Origin: Ischnura elegans
Taxonomy: Eukaryota > Arthropoda > Insecta > Odonata > Coenagrionidae
Assembly (NCBI RefSeq): GCF_921293095.1
Contig: NC_060253.1
Coordinates: forward strand, 78,095,992 to 78,159,991
DNA length: 64,000 nucleotides
Direction of reading: 5' to 3'
The position numbers were made by a program, and so were the translations under genes. The notes beneath the pieces were generated by a model, which was given only the letters and a program-made list of their open reading frames with translations, was not told the DNA's origin and searched no databases. Positions 33,281 through 44,430 of the stretch are shown here, piece after piece. The first letter of the stretch is position 1. Each line of letters begins with the position of its first letter.

Positions 33281-33966
33281 TGTTCAAAGGCAAGGGAATC
33301 TTACGTGAATTAAAGTAGAGAACAAACCTCCGTAACCGGTTTTTAGATTGGCTAGGCAATAATCTACCGAGAGGAAAATAGTTATTAAGCCACCAAGGGC
33401 TAGACTAGGGGTCACCTATTTTCATTCCCACCGAAGACTGATACGTGAATGAAAAACCCAGTTCGGAGATATCTCATACTTCCAATTCAAATCGGCATTA
33501 GAATTTTCTTGCCATCGGCGATTCTCTCTCAAGCCAATTAGCAGCATATCCAAACTATTCTACATGGTGTTTCTGTAGGAATATTCAATGGCATTAAATA
33601 TACGCATGCCTGGAACAATTCAACATTTGAGCCTAATAAAACGAGAACTTTTAGTGAGTATAAAATATACGATTGCGCAATCTCACCCATTTTGAGATAA
33701 GTAATTATTTCAGACAGTTATAATCACACTTTTTAGTAAAACCTTAATTATTTAATGCCCTTCAAAATTCAGAGTATTAATTAAAATGTCGTAAAGGTTG
33801 GATACGGTACCTAAGAAATACAGTTTTCACGGTAACTGCAGAGTGGGTCCAAAAATTGTTTGCGCTACCACATAACTAAATAAACTACCTACCAAAGAAC
33901 ATAACTAAAAATAATATAAAGACTTCCATAGAGCAATAACTAAAGACTTACGACCCCATGTATATG

Positions 33967-34035
33967 GATAAAAAAATGCTTAAAATTGTCTCCCCTACCA
34001 CCTACTAATATACATATTGCAGATTTACCCCGAAA
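33967..34035 (+). repeat. Dispersed repeat fragment (partner 48247-48325)
   Basis: Shares AAAATGCTTAAAAT, CACCTACC/ACCTACT and TTTA.CC.GAAACA with 48247-48325. Function unknown. Confidence 0.5.
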
Positions 34036-34801
34036 CACTATGTATAATAGTGATGAAATTGCACTCGTAAATTACAACAAATTGTAAAAAGCAGCAATCA
34101 TCATGACCAATTACTCTTTTTAGAACATAATCAATCGCTGCTGAGGGCCCGTGGGCTGCGACCATTCGAGCAGCCTGAATAGACCCAATGAGGTTGGGGG
34201 GCATGTGCACAATTTTTTTCGATGACTCGTCCCCGGAGAAAGTCGGTCCGCTCACGGTTCTTTCAAGCCTCCATCGCTCAACGGGCGCCCGACCTTTCAA
34301 CGAGCTGAGATCGGAAGTGGAGGAGAAACCTATATTGGCAATTGGATCGTGTAAAATTGGGATCCTTGAGAGTTAGGGGGGGGGGGGGGACGGTTGGGAG
34401 GAGCGAGAGAGAGAGAGAAAAGGGTTGAGACGATCATAAAGTCATAGGAAAAGCGGAGACTACTTATGTAAGAGGAGGAAGGGTTGCGTATCGAACTTTT
34501 GAGGGGTTTTCGTACACGCAGGAGAGGTTGGGGAGGAGTTGTTTTGTGGCCCGGAAGGGGTGTGGCTAGGTCTTTTTTTTTAGGGGTGAAGGGGAAAGCT
34601 GTGGCGGGCGGAGTGCATCTGACCTAGCACGCGGGAGTTCATGTTGGGTAAGGACGGAAGAAATGCGACGCGGGGAGTGATGTGAATCGGGGGAGGAATT
34701 CACGCACACGTTTAGGGTCGGCCTCAGCTTATGCGGGAAAAACCTGTACGTATGCCATTCCCGAGAAAATTTTATTGAATCAACTGATTAAGATCCATTA
34801 A

Positions 34802-35393
34802 CCCTTAACCGGTGACGTGCGGTCTGGGAGACAGCTGCGTTTTTGAAATTATGAATATTTTCAAAATGACTTTTTTAATTATCTAAAATCATCATTAGCT
34901 TCATATTTTTGTATAATAAAAGATATAACGCTCCTAATATGAAATGCTATCATTATTTGATTCCGTAAATTTGCAAATTAATCTGATTAGCGGTCTGAGA
35001 GGCCTCACGTCATGCCTGCAGAATGCATCAGGAAAAGGAATGAACGAGATACATTTAGTTGTTTCTAATTAGTTAGACATTCCACTTTAACATTGAAGGC
35101 ATTATTTTGAAATATGGCGAGATATTGACACTTAAAAACGATAGTAATTCCTCAAGTGTTTTTGACGCCAGTTGTTTGATCCTGTTTTAAATTGCCTTTT
35201 TAACGAAAAACTGATGCATATTGGTAACGCATAAAATATAGAGTTTAGAATAGTTTAGCAGATAAAGAAGCATAAACCTAAGCAATAAAAAATGCCGTCG
35301 CAAAATTTTATGAATACTTATAGGATTTATTGTGGTTTCCAAGGCCGCACGCCACTGGTAGTTTAACAAATTTTTCACGTCACTGGTTAAGGG
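34802..35393. mobile_element. TTAA-flanked TIR element (592 bp)
   Basis: Starts CCCTTAACCGGTGACGTG and ends with the inverse of CCCTTAACCAGTGACGTG. TTAA lies on both sides (34798-34801 and 35394-35397). A TTAA target with CCC ends suggests a piggyBac-like non-autonomous element; the assignment is tentative. The open frame at 35187-35378 is not recognisable. Confidence 0.75.
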
Positions 35394-35397
35394 TTAA

Positions 35398-35725
35398 GGT
35401 GCGTTTACACTCTGTAACAAGTTACTTGTAACATTTGTTTTATAACAAGAGTCCAGCGGAGCCAAAAATACACAAAGAACAAGTTACAGATTCAGTCCTA
35501 GCCCGCCCGTCAACTGCCTATCCCCACCATGCGCCTCACCTCTTTTCTGTAACATGTTACACATTTTCCCACTTTGTGCGGGATACCAAAAACTTGTAAT
35601 ATAACACGAATATTGGTTTTGTAACACAATGTTGCATGTAACTTGTTACACGGATTTGTAACTTTTTCGTAAAATATGTTACATGTAACTAGTTTATGTA
35701 ACATGTTACATAGTGTAAACGCACC
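35398..35725. mobile_element. TTAA-flanked MITE (328 bp), directly abutting the previous one
   Basis: Ends GGTGCGTTTACACT and its complement, between TTAA at 35394-35397 and 35726-35729. The interior is full of GTAACATGTTAC- and TGTAAC-type dyads and can fold extensively. The left TTAA is shared with the neighbouring element. Confidence 0.85.
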
Positions 35726-35729
35726 TTAA

Positions 35730-37818
35730 GGTGGACTCATTACTCCCGTTTGACCAGTGTACTTCTTTAAATGCGGAATTATCTTTTAAATGTAACGCTA
35801 AAATTTTGACACTACCGGCTCAGTAGCGGCGGAAATAAGTCGTGTACCTCCTATAAAAAATGCCTAAAACGCCATAAAATGACGATGAAAAATAAAATGA
35901 TACAAAGGACAAAATTCAGCGTTTTCGGGGAGGTAAAGATAACTAGGTAAGGTGAGTAGTAAACTATTGTCAAAATCTTCCTGTACCCAACATAGGAAAA
36001 CCTTTCCTCCTGGAAAATACTGCAGTAAAATTGTCATATTTTAGAAACACGCAAATTTTCACAGGGTTTAATCTCCTTATAAGCTGTAATTGAAAAGATG
36101 ATCCCATAAAATTTTTAGATTAATCTCATTGCTCAGGACATTAATTGTTGAAATAACAGAAAATCTGTTCTTTTGCCAATCAATTGCAAATAGTTGCCCT
36201 CATGATAGCTCGAAATCCAAAGCCTGTCTTTCTTGTGCAGTATGCTTATTATGCCCAAACTATGGGTTTATTGTGAAGACTCCACTTCTGACTTTCAATA
36301 CAATAAATATCGCCTCAGTTAAATCCAGAATCTTTCGTATTTTAATACATTCCTTAGATATAGCTCTTGAAAAATACGCTATTGGATTTATTTTCAATTT
36401 TAAAATTCTAAAGCCAAATATTCTCATGTTGACTGGCCTATGACTAATATTCAAATATAAAACATTTGTAGTTGATTTTATTACCCTTAATTCGCGTATA
36501 AAATAGAGCTCGGAGTTCTCGGTTTCAATTTGGTGATATATCGATTTCCGGGAGTCACACAAGTCTTTCTTGATCGAAAATCTGAGTGCATTACTGATAT
36601 ATTATCTCGGAAAAATACCAAAAAATTGAAACTATATGAATTAATGCATTAGGCCACCTTCTTACATTTACTACCTACGCTTCGACGCGCCTACCATTAC
36701 CAAGATCAGTAGAAAGACTACTAGTAGGATAAAGAGCATGGGACTAAATAATTATGAACTGTCTTTAACATGTAACTTAGCACGTAGTATGGTAGTCAGA
36801 TCTTGCATTAACAGTTTGCAGAACTGTTAATACCACGAAAATGGATGAATTTGCTGTAACCACAACGCAAATCTCTGCTAACTTCGAAACCATTGGGTCA
36901 ATTGAAAATTAATTGGAGGCCGACTGGAGAATCTTCTATCGTAATGTTCGTAATGATATAACTCACAAGACCCGTCAGCGCCCAAAGTTTTTTTTAAATT
37001 CACACACATTTCACTTTTATAAAATATGATACATATGAGCTCAACACAACGAACACAGTCCAAACTGACTTAATAATAGATGATACCTTCTACTAAGTAT
37101 GTGCACCGAAATGTTTGCTAAAATTCGCGTATTAAATGCATTGCAGGAGTATTGGCTCGGCACTGCACTGGGTGCCATATGGCACCCGTGGGCGTTGACG
37201 GGTCATAGCTATTTTCCAATTTTTTTTCCTACTTAGGGAATCCACAACGTAAACCCAGAAATCTTTAAACGAAGCAACAATGCTCGATACGATTTGGATC
37301 TGAGGAACGACGCGGGATGAGGTGTCTCTTGTTGAAGTGAGCGTGTGTTGGGGACAGCTAGACGAGGGCATTCCTCACCCCCTTGGAACGGAACCTCGCT
37401 GTGGGAGATGGGTCGATAATGGACTGAGGGCAGGCCGAGTGTGCCGGCCCTCATCCACCGCCTTTCACTGTTCCGTCAAAAACACGACGGAAAAATTAAG
37501 CAAGATGTGTATGAGAGGGAGTTGGGGAGTGGGGGAGAGAGAGAGGGTGCAGGAGGGAAGACGGAACAGGCAAGGGTGCGGCATCGGCGCTGCTCGTCAA
37601 GACGGAGAGCGGATTTCGTATCATACCCATTTCATATTCTAAGTATACATTACTTTACAGCCTAATCATTCACAAAGTTTAGGACCAACACTAATCTATA
37701 TTTAGTACTGATTGTGAGTATGTTATTTTAATTCAATTCGCATAGGTTGTCTTATTCAGTACGAAATATTTTCACATTACCAACCCTGAAACATCAACAT
37801 TTTCAAAGAAAAATAAAT
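35730..37818. other. Non-coding stretch, no supported gene
   Basis: Frames at 36129-36443 and 36260-36562 are open on both strands and unrecognised. GC-elevated sequence near 37140-37600 has overlapping frames on both strands, which points to composition rather than coding. Confidence 0.4.
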
Positions 37819-37826
37819 ATATTTTA

Positions 37827-37983
37827 CAGTGGTAGATCCAGGATAGGAACAAGGGTGGATAAGGGGCTCTTTTCTTCTGTATTTATTCTAAAACTGAACC
37901 AAATTACCATTTTACCTTGAGTAAATTGGATGCCTCAGAGCGGGGAGGGGGGTATAGCATCCCCTCCTCAGAATCCGTCACTG
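37827..37983. mobile_element. hAT-type MITE (157 bp)
   Basis: Ends CAGTGGTAGATCCAG and, inverted, CAGTGACGGATTCTG. Flanking 8-mers ATATTTTA and ATGTTGTA agree at 6 of 8 positions. It resembles the MITE nested in the two transposon copies (CAGCGGCAGATTCAG end and AAATT.CCATTTTA interior), so the two belong to one family. Confidence 0.7.
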
Positions 37984-37991
37984 ATGTTGTA

Positions 37992-40970
37992 CTCTGTGTG
38001 TAATTTTGAAGAATTCACGTTTAAATTCGTGGTTAGTTGAGAACAAGTTCATATTGGGAAAGCATGTTGCCGAGCAGGAAGGAAGCTAAAAGCAATGGTC
38101 AAAAATTTCTTCATTAAATGGAAAATTAGTAGCCATGTGCTCACCAAACGTTTACGCTACTACACCTCCAATAGGTCCATTTACTAAATTTTCAACTCCC
38201 AAAAATTTCGAAAATGAGGCGATAGGAGGAATTTGGAGACTAATATTGCATGTGAGGAGGCAATAACCATTAATTTTGGCAGAATGAGATTCAACTTTGA
38301 CAATGCCATCGCAGACGACTGAAACCCTGGTCGAACTTAAAGTAACATTAATGGAAAGTTACATCTCATCATTCCAACACGGGCGTATTTCATTCAATTT
38401 CGTTAAAATTCTCAGATTTTAAACATATTATAATCCCTAATTCATTCACCCTATTTTTGATTCAACTCGATTTAAAAATAGGGCGAAGTTCTTTACTGCA
38501 AACTTGATGCAATTCCAGCCCAGCATTTTTATTAATTGCTATAAATTATTAAATACTTTATCAAAATCAGAATATTAAAAATCCGCGATCCGGGAAGCCA
38601 ACTTCAAGCACTAGTATTCCCGAAAATTTTGGCGAAGAAAATGATTATTCGCCGTCACCTGGACTAAAGCCAAAAAATAGTTGTCTATCCGTCCGAGATA
38701 AATGTGTGCGCTCTTTCAATTATAGTAATAGCCTAAATTGTAAAACCACGCTGATATAAGGGCAATGAATTCAGGGTGAGAATGCCTGCTTCAAGAGACC
38801 AATAGAAAAAAGCTGCCCCCCACAAGTACGACATAGATTAAGAAGGCAAAGAATGCCAGACAATGACAAAAATAAAAGATAGGGAGACTGAAAGAAGAGT
38901 ACGAGAGCATGAAAAAAAATGAATATTATAATTGTGAATAACAAGAAATTAACATTACGGTGATATTACGTTAATTTCGGCGACTAACTCACGTATAAAT
39001 ACCGAATTATGTACAGCGAGGGATCATTCTATCGAGTAGATCCTTGAACGGACCAGAGTTTTGAAAAATTGAAATATCAATACAGAACGAATATGTAGGT
39101 ACACATCATGGAGCATTTTGATTGTGTCGACAAAACCACAATATTAATCAGAATAAATACACCCATCCATTATAATCCATCCATCCGTAGTAATACGTCA
39201 TTGGGTACCTTAATGATGTCGACGAAATTACGTAGGTATTATTGCGTAACTTGTCGTTCGGTATGCCAACTAATATGTGTCACTGCTAAGGTTGAACTAG
39301 TGACCAGCTTGTTAGTTCATTAATGCGAAACACTTTGCTCCTAATTTTTTCCTTCATTGAATGATAATCCCGGGAGTAAGTAAATGAACGACTTATCTAC
39401 TTTTCCCACCAGAAAGGCGTGGGTTCAGTTCAGATACTCGAGGCCCGCTCACACCTTAGGGCTTCTTTGTTCCCTTGGGAGCGTATGGGGACCAAATCCT
39501 CCCGTAACGTGGACATCCACCGGCGCGGCAGTAACGCCGAGCTGACACAAGGGACAGGGAAAACTGTGCAAGGGGAGAAATGAGGCGAAAGAATTTCGGG
39601 GAAAATAGAATGTGAAATTGCGGAGAAGTAAGGGATAGGTAGGAAAATAAATGAGAGAGAGATTAGAGTGGCTCGTTTGATCAAATTAGATCGAGCCTTT
39701 TGATTAGTTCTTCGGTCAGACGGACGTATTCCTGCCAGGGTGCAGAGAAGGCAGAGGTTTTCCAGCCATGCTTTATCGAGAAAACCGAGAAGGAATGATT
39801 GGAAACATTGGTTGGCCCCTATCAACCCATTTCAAAAAGGCAATTAATTACTACTGAAACAACGGTATTAAACTCTACATAATTTGTCATATTTTTATTT
39901 CTTGACGTTATCTGGAAACCCCATCGAATTCGTTTTTGTCAGGTAGGGATTTCTTTAATGAGGCAATATTTATCGATAAATTCCAAATGAATCAGTTTCT
40001 CGTACTTTGAACAATTTTCTTTAATCTCTAAAACCATTCAACACTTCGACAGAGTAGGGGTCATCCGTTTACATTTCACAATCAAGTTTTCTGCCAACTC
40101 ACGCTTTGATTGGAGGGATTGATAGTGTACAGAATATAATAGAATTGGATTTGATGCAGTTGTGGTGGGCTAATGGGCTCAAGTTTTAAAAGAAAAGATA
40201 TGCGTTATAGGAAGCAATAGAAGAGTAAGATGACAATTATTGCAATGATCAGATAAAATAATTATCCAGTTAGAGGGGTGACCATGTTTTTAGCTTCAGT
40301 GAAACGGATAACTGATACCTTTCTATGCATCAAATATGGGAATCGCTATCCTAATGCAAATGGTGGAACTAATAAACGATAATAGAGGTCGTTTATCTAT
40401 GAAAACTAAGGATGTAAACAGACTTCTGAATGGAAACATTTATTCATATTAAATATTTTACATGCTGAGAGGCAGCTAAGGTGAAACAACTCTTCGCTAA
40501 AATGATAGAAACCAGCTTACTCGCCAATCATTGTAAGTGTCATCAATCAATCATAATATTTAATCCATTTGTTACAGGCTATCAGCACTTACGGCTGGGA
40601 TAATCATAAGTGGGTTTTACGCTAAAATCAAAAGACTACATAACTTATAATGGAATTAGGATATGGAGGCGTGGACATTGGTAGTAGTACGCCGGCTCCG
40701 AGGTGGTGGATAAATAACCTTCAATAACAATAAAAAATGTAAACAGCGAAAGAAAAATATTTCTTCGCTAAAAGAGCAATGACTAAAGCAAAGCAGGTCA
40801 TACACATTCCCACAATACGAAAAAAAATTTGACAAGTCTCAAAATACGCTAGTATTCACTCACCACTCCTCAGAACGATATACACACGAACATCACCGCA
40901 CATTTTTCGCGGAAATTTCATTTATTTCTCGAAATAAACAAATTTTCGCCAAAAATTATCGTATAAGGAG
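37992..40970. other. Non-coding stretch, no supported gene
   Basis: AT-rich. The open frames at 39108-39323 and 39430-39825 lack motifs and splice logic. Confidence 0.4.
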
Positions 40971-41519
40971 GCGATTAAAAAAACGTGCGTATGCACCAAG
41001 AGAAGAGGAAAGCCATAAGAACGGGGGTGATATTTTTCAGCTGCTTCCCAACCCAGAACGCACTCGACACGACCCCTCCACGCCCAGACAATCTATTCTG
41101 AAAAAAAACGCGGGGGCCTAGACAAGGAAGGTCGGGGGGTTGGCAGACTGGGGCATAAGGAGAGGGGGCTTGAACTTTTTCCCTTTGGATGGATGGCATA
41201 GGTAGACCGACATAGTGAAGGTATAAGCCTGGTTGGGGGGAGGGGTGAAAAAAATTCGTGCGGGTGTGCACCCCTGGATAGGCAAAAAGTATAAAGGGTA
41301 AGGGGAGGGATGGATCGGAGGGGTATCCTAGGGGAGGGTTTTTTTTCCAAGTCCCACACACAGAGGCTCGCTCATTTTTTTCAAACAGCCAACCTCTCTC
41401 CTTTCTCTTCGCCCTCGAATGAAAAAAAATAACGTACCCCAAAAACCTACCCCTACGTCGACAGCCGCTGGGTAAGGACGTGAAAAAAACCCTCCCCGCG
41501 CACAACAACCCGCTGGCAC

Positions 41520-41750
41520 AATTTTTTCATCCAAGGGAGCACATGAGCGCGCCGAGTTCGCTAAAGCCTTCGGCAGTGTGGCCCGGTCCGCCAGTCGGGT
41601 CGGGAGAAAGTTTTTCGTGCCGTTTTCCCCGGGTGTGCGCGGGCGCGGATGGGGTAGGTCGGGCGAAGTGGCGGAGAGTCAAGCCGCGAAACTAGCTGCT
41701 CGTAGGTTCGTCTTGGCCCGAAAGTTCCAGGGAATCTTAGACGGTTCATA
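41520..41750. promoter_or_regulatory. CpG-dense block, possible promoter-type region
   Basis: Many CG dinucleotides over about 230 bp in an otherwise AT-rich neighbourhood, preceded by a G-rich tract at 41100-41340. No protein is recognisable in any frame. It could be the 5' end of a gene outside the readable signal, or GC-rich repeat DNA. Confidence 0.25.
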
Positions 41751-43614
41751 TTTTCACATAATTATTTTTTTTACAGAACCTTGTCGCTTCCGACAACCAC
41801 GCATAGGCGCAAAATAGGTTGGATGGTTAGATAAAGTCCTTTAGTATGCGCTTTGTTTAAAACATTTTCCGACGATAAATGAGCGGTATCTGGCATAATA
41901 ATGAGAAATGTTTTCGTATCGATAGAAAAAACCAGCAATATCCACAGTTAAAATCAAATCTCAGATAATCGAAAGTCGAGTTTTTTTTTAGATAATCGCA
42001 ATCGGAAAGTTTTTCTCATTAAACATTCCTGAAATATTACTGTCCATTCGTCTTAAATAGTGTCTTAATCAATCATAATTGCAGGTGTGACAGTATTTGG
42101 GGTATATGCAGCACTGAGAGGACCGTAGGTTTAGGGCCGTAGATCGTGGTTAGAGCCGATCGAAAAAGTCGATTTATTCCCATTTTCGCACGATAAAATC
42201 GTAATAGTAGAACGAACCGCTAGGATAGGGCATGCGAAAAGAAGAAATTACGAAGATAGTCACGCTCCGAGGGTCAGGACACCTTTTAATTCCGAGTGCT
42301 GAGGTTAAAAATTGTAACACGCCGTGTTTTTTTTGAGGTACGAACATTAAACGTTTTGCTGCGACTGGGCAGAGAGCAGTAATACATTAGGCCGGCCGAA
42401 AAAAAGAAGATTCTTTTTTTGTCTTCGATACTAATCTGCTGCAGATGGGGCAGTGTCAGTCAGTTTTTTTTCTTGTCCACATTCTTTTTTCGACTAATTC
42501 AGAGGTTCAGAAAAAAATACTTGTTTTTATTTGCCGGTAGGGAGGTCGCTACCCTTCTTTCTCTGACCGCAGCTCAGCAATGGTTTCTTTCAATGTTTAC
42601 ATAGCCGCAGCGGCATTAACAACAGAAGGGCATGCTATTCGTAATCATTAGCCACATCGATCCGTAGTTCACGATTTATAAATTCGGAGATCTACAGCGT
42701 TTTCGCCTGATTTATATACCCGTGAGGATAGCTTCGATTTTCTTTTACTTTCACACAAACAGTAAACATCGAAAACAGTTATGGAAGCCGAGAACGAACA
42801 TCATCGTTTACCGAGAAAAGCTAAAGCAGCAAATTAGTGTTCCATTCATATTGCAGAGGGAAAAAAACGGTTAATTAAAGAAATATTTGATTCAATGATA
42901 TGGAGAAGACTAATGACGCAATTTGCAAACGAAACATTGACACAGGGCTTTGCTACGTTGTAGAAGTACCGAATTTTATAGAAGCTTCACACGATTTTTC
43001 GTCGGAATAATCAGTGAAATTCATCGATAAAATGAATTTTTAAGACAAAATAGTCAAAATAAATCAATACTTAGGTTGCAATTACTTTCCGCATACCTCG
43101 AAAATGTAAAGGGCAAATATTGAAAAGGCACCTTGAAATGTTCTCATATCGGTCTATTTCCTTCTGCGGTTTTCGGAAGCTGTTTACGGCTTAAAAAAAC
43201 ATGTCTTTTCTTTTCAAAAGGCAGAATTATGAAGATATAATAAATAGTTATCTGCGTGGTCAACTTTAAGTCCAAATGTATTACTGAGGGAAGACGGAAA
43301 AATCATATAGCTAGGTGATAAAAGAAAAGCGTCTTTGACTCGTGAGACATTTAGTAGAAAGAAGTTTCGAAGGAGGCGCTATTAAGTCGTAAGCAATGAA
43401 TATCTCGATGTGCGTGGGAAATAGCGCTAAGTCTCTCGCAAACATAGTTAAGGGGAGTGACAAACGAACAAAAGAAAATCAAGCAGCGATAACAAACAGT
43501 AGAGCAACGAGATAAAGTATCTTTCTTGAGGACTGGTCATTCTTGTCAACCAAGGAAGGAGTGCGCAGATGGGGTGCTTTAGGAGAGTTATGAGTTTCAA
43601 GAAAATGTGCCTCT
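41751..43614. other. Non-coding stretch, no supported gene
   Basis: No exon, RNA gene or bounded repeat could be confirmed. Confidence 0.4.
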
Positions 43615-44430
43615 AAGCTGCGAATTATCCGATCAAAGTTATTATTACAGATGAACCGTGAGCATGTGCTATCTCGACGCGGGAAACATTATTTCTAGGC
43701 GAGATCCAGTCGTCCTTCAATGCGCAGTTTGGGTTGAGTTTGGAGGTAAAAAAAATAATGCGTCTATCAGTTGCGAATTGTGCGATCAATTGCTGATTCC
43801 ATAGGAAATATAGCGATCGTGTGCTATTTCAATGCAGAAAACAGTATAGAATCTGTACATGAGGTACACTTCTTTATTCAAACCAAAGAAGTAGTGGTTA
43901 GAGAGTGCGTACAGTTACATGCCAGTAATTGAGTCTTAAGGCCTGTTTACACGATGCATTAACACGTACGATTTAATGTCTGTTTGCGCGAACGATTTTG
44001 TGGACCAGAACGGAACATGTACAAATGCATGAACCAAATTAGAACAGGTCCCATTTTCTGCACAAGTTGGGTTGTTACGGTGCATTCTGTCGTTCATTTT
44101 CGAGTTCCTATATTTTGACATTAACTTGTACGAGATAGTTTACCGTGTAAACAAGACTTCAGAGATGCGAAAGTTCTGCACAAGAGGCGATACTGCAGAG
44201 TAGCTAGTGAGTCATGAGCCTATAGTATTTCGAAGGAGAAACGGAATAGAATATGTATGAGAGGCCCACTTGTTTCTTGAAACCAAAGTACAAGCTCTTA
44301 GAGAGCGTACGTACAGTTACTAGTGAGAAGAAAATATGTCTTAGAGATAGGAATTTTCTGGACAACAGGCGATGTCTCAGAGCAGCTAGAGCCGTGAGAC
44401 CGTGGTATTTCTACGGAAAAACAGTGCCGT
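43615..44430 (+). repeat. Diverged tandem/direct repeats interrupted by a MITE
   Basis: Segments around 43620-43700, 43765-43920 and 44215-44330 align in the same orientation, for example TGCGAATT.T.CGATCAA, GTGCTAT.TC and GAAACCAAAG with GTACAGTTAC. The TTAA-type MITE at 43940-44157 splits the array. Confidence 0.5.
43940..44157. mobile_element. TTAA-type MITE (218 bp)
   Basis: Ends GGCCTGTTTACACG and, inverted, GTCTTGTTTACACG. The left target is TTAA (43936-43939) and the right is TTCA (44158-44161), one change away. The ends resemble those of the element at 35398 (GTTTACAC core), so the two are probably related. Confidence 0.7.

Noticed and set aside
34376..34389. G14 run as a special structure
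   Set aside because: Long G runs here are single homopolymers in G-rich blocks or MITE interiors. The four-tract pattern of a quadruplex is not clearly present.
40975..41508. 177-codon minus-strand frame and its overlapping neighbours
   Set aside because: Overlapping frames are open on the same GC-rich block in several registers, as expected from composition.
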